NCBI GenBank assembly: GCA_038207155.1
Contig: JBBRAB010000004.1
Location: forward strand, 158,133-222,132
Source of the DNA: FEN-1139 sp038207155
GTDB lineage: Bacteria > Myxococcota_A > Polyangia > Polyangiales > Polyangiaceae
DNA: 64,000 nt
Reading direction: 5' to 3'
The notes under the pieces were generated by a model. That model was given only the letters and a program-made list of their open reading frames with translations, had not been told where the DNA came from and did no database searches. The position numbers and the translations under genes were made by a program. Shown here in pieces: positions 1 to 8,965 of this stretch (its first letter is position 1; the number at the start of each line of letters is the position of its first letter).

Positions 1-870
1 GCGGATCACATCTATCGCATGGATCCGTCGCAGATGCTGCGCCAGCACATCGAGTCGGGCGCCGGTGTCACGGTCGCTGGGATCCGGGTTCCGCGCGACG
101 AAGCCTCGCGCTATGGCGTGCTGCAGGCGGACGCCACCAACCGCATCACCCGCTTCGTGGAAAAGCCTCAGAACTCCCCCGGTTTGCCGGACAATCCCAA
201 CGAGGTCTTTGCCTCGATGGGTAACTACATCTTCTCGACCAAGACCCTGCTCGACACGATCCGCGCCGACGCCGACGACGCCACCAGCAAGCACGACATG
301 GGCGGAGACATCGTCACCAAGCTGGCAACCGCCGGCCAAGCCAGCGTTTACGACTTTGCGAGTAACGTCGTGCCCGGCACCACGGAGCGCGACAAGGGCT
401 ACTGGCGCGATGTTGGAACGCTCGACAGCTACTACGACGCCAACATGGATCTTGTCAGCGTCCACCCGATCTTCAATCTCTACAACGACCAGTGGCCGAT
501 CCACACCTGGTACCCCTCGCTCCCTCCCGCCAAGTTCGTATTCGATGAGGACGGTCGCCGCGGTCACGCGGTGGACTCCCTCGTGAGCGCTGGCGCGATC
601 GTCGCAGGCGGCACGGTGCGTGGCTGCGTGCTTTCCCCCGGTTCGCTAGTCCACTCGGGCGCCCTGGTGGAAGCGTCGGTCATCCTCGACGGAGCCGACA
701 TCGGTCGCGGCTCAATCGTGCGAAAGGCCATCATCGACAAGGGCGTGGTGGTCCCCCCGGGCTGCCAAATCGGCGTCGATATTGCTGATGATCGCGCTCG
801 AGGCTTCACGATCTCCGACAATGGAGTCGTGGTGATTGGTAAGGGCGATCCCGTTCCGATGCAGCGTTAG
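1..870 (+). CDS. glgC: Glucose-1-phosphate adenylyltransferase, C-terminal part (5' end outside window)
   Basis: Makes ADP-glucose from ATP and glucose-1-phosphate, the first committed step of bacterial glycogen synthesis. The frame is open from base 1 and begins with the family's 'DHIYRMD' active-site segment, so the first ATG at 19 is internal and roughly the first 120 residues lie upstream of the window. Visible GlgC features are 'FVEKPQ', 'ASMGNYIF' and 'HDMGGDI' in the nucleotidyltransferase domain, then a left-handed beta-helix C-terminus with hexapeptide-like repeats. The stop is 8 bp before the glycogen synthase start, so the two genes form an operon. The identification is firm; only the N-terminus is missing. 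Confidence 0.93.
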   Translation, partial: ADHIYRMDPSQMLRQHIESGAGVTVAGIRVPRDEASRYGVLQADATNRITRFVEKPQNSPGLPDNPNEVFASMGNYIFSTKTLLDTIRADADDATSKHDMGGDIVTKLATAGQASVYDFASNVVPGTTERDKGYWRDVGTLDSYYDANMDLVSVHPIFNLYNDQWPIHTWYPSLPPAKFVFDEDGRRGHAVDSLVSAGAIVAGGTVRGCVLSPGSLVHSGALVEASVILDGADIGRGSIVRKAIIDKGVVVPPGCQIGVDIADDRARGFTISDNGVVVIGKGDPVPMQR

Positions 871-878
871 TTTCCCCT

Positions 879-2099
879 ATGGCACCCCGCGATCTCACTG
901 TCGGCATTCTGTCCCGCGAGTATCCCCCCGAAGTTTACGGGGGTGCTGGCATTCACGTTGAGAACCTGGTTCGCTTCCTGCAGCGCCACGTGCAAGTGGC
1001 GGTGCATTGCTTTGGCAATGCCAGGGTCGCAGACGAGGTCGTGGGGAGCTATCAACCCTGGGATGCACTTGAGGGTTCAGCGGCTTACCTGTCCGCGCTG
1101 CGGACCCTGTCGGTCGATCTCGCAATGGCGGCTCGGCTGGACCGCGTCCAGTTGGCGCACTCGCACACGTGGTACGCCAACTTCGCGGGCCACCTAGCGA
1201 AGCTGACCTATCGGATCCCTCACGTGATGACCTCCCATAGTCTCGAGCCGCTTCGCCCCTGGAAGGCGGAGCAATTGGCGGGCGGCTACGCGCTGTCCTG
1301 CTTTGCCGAGCGCACCTCGATCGAGTCCGCGGACGCCGTGATTGCCGTGTCCCGCGGCATGAAGCAGGACATCCTGCGTTGCTATCCGACGGTTTCCGCC
1401 GAGCGGGTTCACGTCATCCACAACGGCATCGATCCGAACGAGGTCCAGCCGGATCTTGGGACGAACGTGCTCGAAGCCAATGGGATCGACCCCAAGCTCC
1501 CCTATGCGGTGTTTGTCGGTCGCATCACCAAGCAAAAGGGCATCATTCACCTGCTCGAGGCAGCTCGCGAGTTGGTGCCCGGAACGCAGCTGGTGCTCTG
1601 CGCCGGGGAGCCCGATACGGCCGAGCTCGCCCAAGAGGTTCGTCGGTTGGTCGGTGAGCTGCGCGCCACGGGGCGCACGGTCATCTGGATCGAGCGCATG
1701 ATCGGCCGCGCCGCGCTGGCGCAGGTCCTGAGCCATGCGCGTGTCTTTGTCTGCCCAAGTGTCTACGAGCCTTTCGGGATCGTGAACCTCGAGGCAATGG
1801 CCTGCGGCGTGCCCGTCGTGGCCTCGGCGGTGGGCGGAATCCCTGAAATCATCGTCCCGGGTGAAACCGGCACGCTCGTGCACTTCGAGAACGACGGCAG
1901 TCCGTTTGGCACCCCTGCCGATCGTGAGAAATTCGCCCACGACCTCGCCAGCGCCATCAATGACCTGCTCGAATCCCCTGAACGCGCCCAGCGCTACGGG
2001 CAGGCCGGCCGCGCCCGTGTCATTGAGCACTTCAGCTGGGCTAGCATTGCGGAAAAGACTGCAGAGCTTTACAGACAACTCGTCGACGGTCGCTCCTAA
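879..2099 (+). CDS. glgA: Glycogen synthase / alpha-maltose-1-phosphate synthase, GT4 type
   Basis: A retaining glycosyltransferase that uses the ADP-glucose made by the upstream gene. At 406 residues it is shorter than the GT5 GlgA of enterobacteria (about 480). Its N-terminus 'SREYPPEVYGGAGIHVENL' matches the actinobacterial GT4 form (corynebacterial GlgA / mycobacterial GlgM). The GT-B nucleotide-binding E-x7-E region is visible as 'YEPFGIVNLEAMACGVPVV' near residues 300-318. In mycobacteria this type mainly makes maltose-1-phosphate for the GlgE pathway, so the product here could be glycogen or maltose-1-phosphate. No GlgE is in the window to decide. Confidence 0.88.
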   Translation: MAPRDLTVGILSREYPPEVYGGAGIHVENLVRFLQRHVQVAVHCFGNARVADEVVGSYQPWDALEGSAAYLSALRTLSVDLAMAARLDRVQLAHSHTWYANFAGHLAKLTYRIPHVMTSHSLEPLRPWKAEQLAGGYALSCFAERTSIESADAVIAVSRGMKQDILRCYPTVSAERVHVIHNGIDPNEVQPDLGTNVLEANGIDPKLPYAVFVGRITKQKGIIHLLEAARELVPGTQLVLCAGEPDTAELAQEVRRLVGELRATGRTVIWIERMIGRAALAQVLSHARVFVCPSVYEPFGIVNLEAMACGVPVVASAVGGIPEIIVPGETGTLVHFENDGSPFGTPADREKFAHDLASAINDLLESPERAQRYGQAGRARVIEHFSWASIAEKTAELYRQLVDGRS

Positions 2100-2219
2100 C
2101 TCCCTCTCGCTCGCCCAATGGCTCAACGCTGAGTCAAAAGTACCAGGTTCGCTCCTGGCGGCGCCGAGCTGACTCTGGGCGCTTCCGTTCGGCTGCAACA
2201 GCGTCGAACGGAGTGCCCT

Positions 2220-3683
2220 ATGTCGAGAGAGACTGAATCCCTTCCCCGCGAGCCAAACCTGACGCCGCGCTTTCAGAAGCGCACCAAGATCGTCGCCACC
2301 GTCGGCCCCGCCTCAAGTCATCCTGAGGTGCTGCGGGCCATGTTCCGCGCGGGCATGAACGTGGCTCGGCTCAACATGAGCCATGGGACCCATGAGACGC
2401 ACCAGGCCTCGCTTGAGCTGATTCGACAACTGAGTCGCGAGACCGAGCGACCCGTAGCGATCCTGGCCGATCTTCAAGGGCCAAAGATCCGCACGGGCAA
2501 GCTGGCGGGGGACGCGCCGGTGGAGTTGCACGCCGACGCCGAACTCGTGATCACCGTCGCCGACTGTCCTGAAGGCACCGCCAGCCGCGTTGGCTGCACC
2601 TACGCCGGACTCGCCAATGATGTCTCGCCGGGCGCGACCCTGTTGATCGATGATGGTCGACTCCGGCTCACCGTCACGCAGGTGGATGGCGAGGACGTTC
2701 ACTGCCGCGTGGTGGTCGGTGGGCTTCTCAAGAGCCACAAGGGCATCAATCTGCCCGGCGTCAAGGTCTCCACGCCATCGCTGTCCGACAAGGACAAGCT
2801 CGATCTGGCCTGGTGCATCAATCACGACGTCGACTTCATCGCCATGAGCTTTGTGCGCTCAGCCCGCGATGTGCGAAACCTCAAGAATCGAATCGCTGAG
2901 GCCGGGCGCTCGATTCCAATCATCGCCAAGATCGAAAAGCCCGAGGCCGTCGAGGATATCGACGCGATTTTGGCCGAAGCCGACGGGATCATGGTGGCCC
3001 GCGGAGATCTCGGGATCGAGATTTCCACCCAGCGGCTGCCGATAATTCAGAAGGATCTGATCTACAAGGCCAACAGTCTGGGCAGGCTGGTGATCACCGC
3101 CACTCAGATGCTCGAGTCCATGATCGAGAGCCCGATCCCCACCCGCGCCGAGTCGAGTGACGTCGCCAACGCGATCTTCGACGGCACCGATGCCGTGATG
3201 CTCTCGGGCGAGACGGCCTATGGCCACTTCCCGGTGCAGGCCATCGACGAGATGACCCGCATCGCCGCCGAGGCAGAGCGCAGCATGTACCTGCGCCCGA
3301 TCACGCTTGATCCGAGGGCGGCCACCTTCAACCATTACGCCCAGGCCATGGCAATGACCGCGGCGAACCTCGCCCGCGCAATCGAGGCCAATGGGGTACT
3401 GGTCCTGAGCCAGCGGGTCGACAAGGCGCTGCTCCTGAGCAAGATGCGCGGGCGCCTGCCCACCGTCGTGATCTGCCACGACGAGCGGATCTGGCGAAAA
3501 ATGTGCATGTACTGGGGCGTTCTAGCCGTGATTGTCGCCCCCTCGGATGATCCTCAGGATCTGATCGAGCGAGCCGCCAGCGAGTGTATTCGCCACGGGA
3601 TGCTTCGGGACGGCGATACCGTCGTGGTGATCTACGGAACGAGCGAACGCGGCGCCAACACCGTTAAAGTCGTGCAGGTCTAG
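2220..3683 (+). CDS. pyk: Pyruvate kinase
   Basis: Catalyses phosphoenolpyruvate + ADP to pyruvate + ATP, the last step of glycolysis. The 487-residue length is typical. Signatures in order are 'MNVARLNMSHG' (about 41-51), 'LADLQGPKIRTG' (about 83-94, metal and substrate site), 'AKIEKPEAVEDID' (active-site lysine), 'MVARGDLGIE' and 'ATQMLESM'. A C-terminal regulatory domain is present. It lies 120 bp after the glycogen synthase gene on the same strand, perhaps with its own promoter. The ATG start gives the expected N-terminus with a short extension before 'RTKIVATVGPAS'. Confidence 0.96.
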   Translation: MSRETESLPREPNLTPRFQKRTKIVATVGPASSHPEVLRAMFRAGMNVARLNMSHGTHETHQASLELIRQLSRETERPVAILADLQGPKIRTGKLAGDAPVELHADAELVITVADCPEGTASRVGCTYAGLANDVSPGATLLIDDGRLRLTVTQVDGEDVHCRVVVGGLLKSHKGINLPGVKVSTPSLSDKDKLDLAWCINHDVDFIAMSFVRSARDVRNLKNRIAEAGRSIPIIAKIEKPEAVEDIDAILAEADGIMVARGDLGIEISTQRLPIIQKDLIYKANSLGRLVITATQMLESMIESPIPTRAESSDVANAIFDGTDAVMLSGETAYGHFPVQAIDEMTRIAAEAERSMYLRPITLDPRAATFNHYAQAMAMTAANLARAIEANGVLVLSQRVDKALLLSKMRGRLPTVVICHDERIWRKMCMYWGVLAVIVAPSDDPQDLIERAASECIRHGMLRDGDTVVVIYGTSERGANTVKVVQV

Positions 3684-3749
3684 CAGCGGCAACCGTGTTG
3701 CCGACGCCGAGCCTGGCGCGCTGGCTGCGAGACACTCCGAGCCGTGCGA

Positions 3750-3815
3750 GCCTCGCGGGCCTCGCGGACGTGCCTCGCGGGCCTCGCGGACGTGCCTCAC
3801 GGGCCTCGCGGACGT
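3750..3815 (+). repeat. Tandem 22-bp repeat, three copies plus partial
   Basis: The unit gcctcgcgggcctcgcggac + gt occurs at 3750-3771, 3772-3793 and 3794-3815 (third copy with one g-to-a change), followed by a partial copy. It fills most of the gap between pyk and the sugar kinase. Each unit is itself an imperfect doubling of 'cctcgcgg'. It argues against the longer GTG start at 3813-3814 for the next gene, because that start would translate the repeat edge. Confidence 0.85.
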
Positions 3816-3894
3816 GCCTCGCCGTCAGAGTGCGTTCACCGATCGCTCGGATGCCCTCTTCCAGAATGGGCAAACTCGCGCTAGTACAGCGGTG

Positions 3895-4959
3895 ATGAGT
3901 CTCATCCCCGAGGCCCCCCGCGAACGACTCGATGCCTTGGTTGAGCGCGTCGGTGCTGGCCCCTCCCCTCGCCTCCCTGAGCCGATGGTGGGTGGCGCGT
4001 CCACGCGTCGGTTCCTGCGAGTGTACCTGGCTGATGGTCGCAGTGCGGTCGCGATGTTCGTGCCGGAGGCTGCCTCCAGCGATGAGATCACCTCGCACGG
4101 TGATCCGGGTCGTCCCTGGCCCTTTCTCGAAATCCGTCAGCTGCTGAGCGAGCGCGGGGTGCGAGTGCCAAAGCTGCTCGGAGAGTCCTGCAGCGACGGC
4201 CTGCTGCTCGTCGAGGATCTCGGCGAGCAGACGCTGGCTGTCGCGCTCGAGCATCACCCCGAGCAGCGCGAAACCCTCTACCGCCAGGCAGTGCTCGAGC
4301 TTGCGCGCGGACAGCAGCTCCTCTCGCCGCTACCTGAAGACAGCATCGTGCGTCAGCGCTCGTTTGACGCCCAGCTGCTGCGCTGGGAAGTGGAGCACTT
4401 TCGCGAATGGGCCCTGGAGGCGCAGGGCATTGAATTGAACGCTCAGGATGGGGAAACGTTTGAGCGCGTCGCCAGCTACCTCGCGGACACGATTGCCGCC
4501 TGGCCCAGTCGCTTCGTCCATCGCGATTACCAAAGTCGCAATTTGATGGTGCTCGGCGCGGGCACAGCGAGCCCCGCCCTCGTCTGGATCGATTTTCAGG
4601 ACGCACTGCTGGGTCCACGCGTCTACGATCTGGTAGCGCTGCTCAACGACAGTTATCAAACCTTCACGCGGGAGTTCGTTGAAGCTCGGCTCGACGATTT
4701 TTCCGCGGCGCTCGGCCTAGACGCCAGCGAACGCGCGCGACTCGGCTACGAGTTCGATTTCGTCACGATTCAGCGCAAGCTCAAGGACGCCGGGCGTTTC
4801 ATCTTCATCGACCGCGTCAAACACAACCCGAGCTTTCTCGGCTTCGTGGAGCCCACCTTGAAGAAGATCCGCGCCACCCTGCGGCGGCTGCGCGACGACC
4901 CGGAGCTCGCCGCCCTCGAGGAACTGCTCGAGCGGCTAGGACTGGGCTCGGTTGACTAA
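3895..4959 (+). CDS. AmgK-like anomeric sugar kinase (APH-fold phosphotransferase)
   Basis: A 354-residue kinase of the aminoglycoside phosphotransferase (APH) fold. The closest remembered family is AmgK, which phosphorylates N-acetylmuramate/N-acetylglucosamine at C1 in cell-wall recycling. Supporting motifs are 'FLEIRQLLSERGVRVPKLL' and 'LLLVEDLGEQTL' in the N-lobe, the catalytic loop 'FVHRDYQSRNLMV', and the metal-binding 'WIDFQDALLGPRVYDLV'. The ATG at 3895 is preferred over an upstream GTG that would add residues encoded at the edge of the tandem repeat. The usual partner nucleotidyltransferase MurU is not adjacent. The fold is sure; the substrate is inferred. Confidence 0.75.
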   Translation: MSLIPEAPRERLDALVERVGAGPSPRLPEPMVGGASTRRFLRVYLADGRSAVAMFVPEAASSDEITSHGDPGRPWPFLEIRQLLSERGVRVPKLLGESCSDGLLLVEDLGEQTLAVALEHHPEQRETLYRQAVLELARGQQLLSPLPEDSIVRQRSFDAQLLRWEVEHFREWALEAQGIELNAQDGETFERVASYLADTIAAWPSRFVHRDYQSRNLMVLGAGTASPALVWIDFQDALLGPRVYDLVALLNDSYQTFTREFVEARLDDFSAALGLDASERARLGYEFDFVTIQRKLKDAGRFIFIDRVKHNPSFLGFVEPTLKKIRATLRRLRDDPELAALEELLERLGLGSVD

Positions 4960-5010
4960 CGTCCGCTTGGACTGAGGTCGCTCGGGACTGGCCAATGGCC
5001 TTCCTGGTCG

Positions 5011-5850
5011 CTACTCAACGACGTCCCAAGGGAGCAGTCGTAGTCCTGCGCGAGGACTCGCCAGGGCATCGAGCAGCGTCGGCGACCGCAGCAACACGAC
5101 CAGAGCATCGGAGGCCAGACCGAAGGCAGCGCCCACCAACGCGCCGCGCTGGCTCGACGAGAGCCGCTCGACGAGCTCTCGCTCCTGCTGCTCGCGCCTA
5201 GCAAGTCGCTCAGCAGGGCTGCCTACGACGGGCCAGAGCAGAGAAAAGAAACGCTCCCCGCAGCGCGAGAAACGCCCTGAGAAGAAGGGCTGCCCCTCCA
5301 GGTGGCACTTGGTCGCCTCGGGAACACGCGTCGAGAGCCAGACCACATCGCGCTCGGGCTCCATCTCCGCGAGCTCCGGCTCTGGCTCAGACTCGAGTAC
5401 GATCCAATCTGCCGCGCCCAAGTCCGCGCCGAGTGGTTCCACGGGCAACCCACCCACCACAGCAGCCACTGCTGCTTGGAGTGCGGGTCCGAGTTCGTCT
5501 GCCGCAAGTGGAGGCAAGGTCAACGTCGCGCCCATGACAGGCAACGAGCGGCGACGCGAGAGCGGGCCCACGCGCACCTCACCCACCCAGTCCTCAAAGC
5601 CCTGCCGTCCGAGTCCCGCGCAGACGAACGCCTCGGCCAGCTCAAGCGCCTCTGTCTCGCGCAGCTGGGGAAACTCAGGGTGAAACAGCGTCACCTCGAC
5701 CAGGTGTCCGCGACCAATCCCGACGCGCGCGCGCAGCTCAGTCCAGTCAAAACCAATCGGCGCCGCTCGTCCGCGCAGCGCTCGCTCCCAAGCAAAACGT
5801 ACCGAGCAGCGAAGCTGCTCCGATTCGAGAGTCCAGAGAGGTGAATTCAT
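5011..5850 (-). CDS. Conserved hypothetical protein, 279 aa
   Basis: Not recognised. The protein is acidic and Leu/Glu/Arg rich, has no signal peptide or membrane segment, and carries an Arg/Glu-rich helical stretch near residues 210-235 (RLARREQQERELVERL). Its start overlaps the stop of the RlpA-like gene by 4 bp (ATGA at 5847-5850), so the two are probably translationally coupled. It converges with the sugar kinase gene, leaving only 51 bp between the stops. The frame is supported by GC-rich third positions and the ATGA overlap, not by homology. Confidence 0.6.
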   Translation of the reverse strand: MNSPLWTLESEQLRCSVRFAWERALRGRAAPIGFDWTELRARVGIGRGHLVEVTLFHPEFPQLRETEALELAEAFVCAGLGRQGFEDWVGEVRVGPLSRRRSLPVMGATLTLPPLAADELGPALQAAVAAVVGGLPVEPLGADLGAADWIVLESEPEPELAEMEPERDVVWLSTRVPEATKCHLEGQPFFSGRFSRCGERFFSLLWPVVGSPAERLARREQQERELVERLSSSQRGALVGAAFGLASDALVVLLRSPTLLDALASPRAGLRLLPWDVVE

Positions 5851-6401
5851 GGACTCGCCAGCACCTCAACGCGCACGCGGGCAACACCTGCTTGGACGAG
5901 GCCGAGCTGTTCCGCGGCTGCGCGCGACAGATCGAGGACCCGCTTGCGACGCCCAAAGGGGCCTCGATCATTGATGCGACAGAGCACGCTCGCTTCGCCA
6001 TCGACCCGCGTGACTCGCACCAGTGTGCCAAACGGCAGACTAGGATGCGCGGCTGTCAGCAGCTCGCGTCGATAGGGCTCCCCGCTGGCCGTCGGGTGTC
6101 CAACGAGACTGTCGGCGTAGTAGCTGGCCTCGCCCTCGAAACGCCCGACCACTTCCCTCTCAGGCGCGGGCGCGTTGTTCGGAGGAGCAATGCTGCCGGT
6201 ATCCGGGGACGTGACTGAGCCGCCGTGAATTGCGCAACCGATCACCAGAGCGATCAGAGCGACCGAGGCATGCTCGTGCAGGCGATAACCAAGGCCTCCC
6301 AGCAGGCCGCGCTCACGCTCGTGGACGCTCGGCACGGACGCGCGTGAACCCAAGGCTTTGGCCTGGTTCCGGCGGCGCGGGGTTCTGCGTGCTAACGTCA
6401 T
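5847..6401 (-). CDS. rlpA: RlpA-like lipoprotein (septal ring lytic transglycosylase family)
   Basis: The C-terminal half is a double-psi beta-barrel RlpA domain: 'GEASYYADSLVGHPTASGE' followed by 'LPFGTLVRVTRVDGE' and 'CRINDRGPF'. RlpA proteins cleave glycan strands lacking stem peptides or bind septal peptidoglycan. Near residues 50-60 a hydrophobic run ending 'VIGC' looks like a lipobox, so it is probably an outer-membrane lipoprotein. No SPOR domain is present. The start is uncertain: ATG at 6401 gives a long cytosolic N-terminus before the lipobox, and GTG at 6335 gives a more normal signal peptide. It is divergent from the YciO/YrdC gene, 18 bp away with the longer start. Confidence 0.78.
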   Translation of the reverse strand: MTLARRTPRRRNQAKALGSRASVPSVHERERGLLGGLGYRLHEHASVALIALVIGCAIHGGSVTSPDTGSIAPPNNAPAPEREVVGRFEGEASYYADSLVGHPTASGEPYRRELLTAAHPSLPFGTLVRVTRVDGEASVLCRINDRGPFGRRKRVLDLSRAAAEQLGLVQAGVARVRVEVLASP

Positions 6402-6419
6402 GGGTCGAGAGGCTTCGTT

Positions 6420-7025
6420 ATGCTCCTGGAAGTGAACCCCGAAAACCCTGAGCCCCGCAAGATCCGCCGAGCGGTCGATGCTCTGGAGGCCGGGGAAATC
6501 GTCGGTTACCCAACCGACACGACCTACGCCCTGGGGGTGGATCTCTTCAACAAGAAGGCCATTGACCGGCTTTATCAGCTCAAGGGCCTGGGCCGGGGCA
6601 AGCTCCTGGCCTTCGTCTGCAAGGACCTCACCGAGGTCTCGCGCTACGCCGTGATGCACGATCGGGTCTTTCGCTCGATCCGCGGCCATCTGCCCGGTCC
6701 GTTCACCTTCATCCTGACGGCGACGCGTGAGGTGCCCAAGATCGTGCAGTCCTCACGCAAGACGGTCGGGGTTCGTGTCCCCAACCACCCCGTCGCGCGC
6801 GCGCTGGTCGAAGAGCTCGGTCGCCCGCTGCTGACGACCACCGCCAATCGGCCCGGTGAAGAACCGATGCCCGATCCGCGGGAGATCATGGACGCGTTCA
6901 AGGCGCTCGCGCTTGTGCTCGACGTCGGCGCCGGCGGCCTACTGCCCACGAGCATCGTCGATCTCACGGGGGACTCCCCCGTGATCGTGCGCGAGGGTGA
7001 AGGCGACGTCAGCGCATTTCGCTGA
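6420..7025 (+). CDS. Sua5/YciO/YrdC-family protein (threonylcarbamoyl-AMP synthase-like)
   Basis: A 201-residue YrdC-fold protein. 'IVGYPTDTTYALGVD' (about 28-42) is the family's nucleotide-binding signature, followed by 'PGPFTFIL', 'VGVRVPNHP' and 'LLTTTANRPG'. YrdC/TsaC makes the threonylcarbamoyl-AMP used for t6A37 tRNA modification. Overall length and phrases such as 'NPENPEPRKI' near the N-terminus are closer to the YciO branch, whose activity is weaker or disputed. It is cytosolic. I give no gene symbol because TsaC and YciO cannot be separated by eye. Confidence 0.85.
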   Translation: MLLEVNPENPEPRKIRRAVDALEAGEIVGYPTDTTYALGVDLFNKKAIDRLYQLKGLGRGKLLAFVCKDLTEVSRYAVMHDRVFRSIRGHLPGPFTFILTATREVPKIVQSSRKTVGVRVPNHPVARALVEELGRPLLTTTANRPGEEPMPDPREIMDAFKALALVLDVGAGGLLPTSIVDLTGDSPVIVREGEGDVSAFR

Positions 7026-7254
7026 GCCGTTATCCCGAACGAGTCAAGTAGCGGCCCAGCTCAGCCTTGCGTCGCCGTGCTCACGCCGACTCGGCCAAAG
7101 GTCCAAGGGGCGACAGCGAGCTCGTCCGCCTGCCGCAAAGCACACCGATCCTTGGAGCAATCGCGCGAGGGTTTGCAGCCTCCCTGGGTTCGCTGTAGAG
7201 GTCGGGGCCCCAGTGCCCCCAACTCCAGCACTGCGGAGAGATTGCGAGAGCACC

Positions 7255-8898
7255 ATGTCGTCACTCACCCAGTCCCCCGCCTGGACGGCGCTCGTTGAGC
7301 ACCATGCCGCGACCCGCAACCTCAACATGCGGGACCTGTTCCGCGAGGATGCCCAGCGATTTGATAAACTCCACCTGCGCCTCGATGACCTGCTCTTCGA
7401 TTTTTCTAAGAATCGCATCACGAGTGAGACCCTGCGGCTGCTCGCTGAGCTGGCCGAGCAGGCCCAGCTGCCCGCTTTCATCGAGCGCCTCTTTTCCGGC
7501 GACAAGCTGAATCTCACGGAGAATCGCGCGGTCTTGCACGTGGCTCTGCGCAATCGCAAGAGCACCCCGATCCTGGTCGACGGTCAGGACGTGATGCCGG
7601 GTGTGAACGCGGTGCTCGCCAAGATGCGCCTGTTCACGGACAAGGTTCGCAGTGGAGAGTGGCTCGGCTTTACCGGCAAGGCGATCAAGCACATCGTCAA
7701 CATCGGTATCGGCGGCTCGGATCTCGGTCCCGTGATGGTGACTGAAGCCCTGCGCCCCTACTGGCAAGACGGGATGCAGGTCCACTTCGTCTCGAACGTG
7801 GACGGCACGGATATCGCCGAAAAACTCCGGATGATCGAGCCCGAGACGACGCTCTTTTTGGTGGCGTCCAAGACCTTCACGACCCAGGAAACGATGGCCA
7901 ACGCGCAGACCGCGCGCGCCTGGCTGATCGACAAGCTCGGCGACGCAGCTGCCGTCCGCAATCACTTCGTGGCGATGTCCACCAACAAGTCCGCCGTGAC
8001 CGGGTTCGGGATCGACGCTGACAACATGTTCGAGTTCTGGGACTGGGTTGGCGGTCGCTACTCGCTCTGGAGCGCGATCGGGCTCTCGATCGCCTGCATC
8101 GTCGGCATGGACCGCTTTGAAGAGCTGTTGCAGGGCGCCCACGACGTGGACGAGCATTTCCAGACCGCGCCGCTGCTGCGCAATGTCCCGGTCGTGATGG
8201 CCCTGCTCGGGGTCTGGTACGCCAACTTCTACGGCGCCAAGAGTCACGCGGTGCTGCCCTACGACCAATACCTCCACCGCTTCCCCGCCTCCCTGCAGCA
8301 GGCGGACATGGAGAGCAACGGCAAGAGCGTCGACCGCGAGGGCAACCCGATCACGGACTACACCACGGGGCCAATCCTGTGGGGCGAGCCGGGAACCAAC
8401 GGACAGCACGCCTTTTATCAGCTGATTCACCAGGGCACTGAGCTGGTGCCGGCGGACTTCCTGATGCCCATCCACTCGCAGAACGCGATCGGGACGCATC
8501 ACACACTGCTCGCGTCGAACTTCTTCGCTCAGACCGAGGCCCTGATGAAGGGCAAGACCGCTGAGGAGGTCAAGGCGGAGCTCTCAGCCGCCGGACTGCC
8601 TGCTGAGCGGATCGAGCAGCTGACGACTCACAAGGTCTTCTCGGGCAATCGTCCGACGAACTCATTTTTGTTCGACAAGCTCGACGCCCGCACCCTCGGA
8701 CGCTTGATCGCGCTTTACGAGCATAAGATCTTCGTGCAAGGCATCCTCTGGAACGTCAACAGCTACGACCAGTGGGGCGTTGAGCTCGGTAAGCAGCTGG
8801 CCAACCAGATCCTGCCGGAGCTCGAGGGCACGAGCAGCGTCTCAAGCCACGACTCTTCAACCAACAGCCTCATCAACGCGTTCAAGCGCGCCCGCTGA
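7255..8898 (+). CDS. pgi: Glucose-6-phosphate isomerase
   Basis: Interconverts glucose-6-phosphate and fructose-6-phosphate, linking glycolysis with the glycogen genes at the left end. With the ATG at 7255 the protein has 547 residues, like E. coli Pgi (549). Motifs include 'IGIGGSDLGPVMVTEAL', 'VGGRYSLWSAIG', 'QQADMESNGKSV' and the C-terminal 'LGRLIALYEHKIFVQG'. The frame is open for a further 86 codons upstream, but that stretch lacks family similarity. The 229-bp gap before the gene shows nothing I can name. Confidence 0.96.
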   Translation: MSSLTQSPAWTALVEHHAATRNLNMRDLFREDAQRFDKLHLRLDDLLFDFSKNRITSETLRLLAELAEQAQLPAFIERLFSGDKLNLTENRAVLHVALRNRKSTPILVDGQDVMPGVNAVLAKMRLFTDKVRSGEWLGFTGKAIKHIVNIGIGGSDLGPVMVTEALRPYWQDGMQVHFVSNVDGTDIAEKLRMIEPETTLFLVASKTFTTQETMANAQTARAWLIDKLGDAAAVRNHFVAMSTNKSAVTGFGIDADNMFEFWDWVGGRYSLWSAIGLSIACIVGMDRFEELLQGAHDVDEHFQTAPLLRNVPVVMALLGVWYANFYGAKSHAVLPYDQYLHRFPASLQQADMESNGKSVDREGNPITDYTTGPILWGEPGTNGQHAFYQLIHQGTELVPADFLMPIHSQNAIGTHHTLLASNFFAQTEALMKGKTAEEVKAELSAAGLPAERIEQLTTHKVFSGNRPTNSFLFDKLDARTLGRLIALYEHKIFVQGILWNVNSYDQWGVELGKQLANQILPELEGTSSVSSHDSSTNSLINAFKRAR

Positions 8899-8916
8899 GG
8901 CTCAACCGTTGACGCA

Positions 8917-8948
8917 AGGCCGCCAGCCCCATCGGGGCCAGGCGGCCT
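8917..8948. terminator. Hairpin between convergent pgi and pit
   Basis: An 8-bp perfect stem (aggccgcc / ggcggcct) encloses a second stem (gcccc-atc-ggggc). It lies 19 bp after the pgi stop and 18 bp before the stop of the convergent pit gene. There is no T-tract on either side, so it is a strong structure that could serve both directions but is not a classical intrinsic terminator. Confidence 0.5.
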
Positions 8949-8965
8949 CTGCGGGCCGTGAAGGC

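Noticed and set aside
1194..2198. Long minus-strand open frame (334 codons) opposite the glycogen synthase gene
   Set aside because: Mirrors a clearly conserved gene; the translation is low-complexity His/Arg/Asp-rich and typical of antisense frames in GC-rich DNA.
7261..8502. 413-codon minus-strand frame opposite pgi
   Set aside because: Shadow of a full-length conserved enzyme; no motif of its own and no ribosome site.
8899..8965. Riboswitch controlling pit
   Set aside because: The hairpin lies at the 3' end of both convergent genes, not upstream of pit, so it is at most a terminator.
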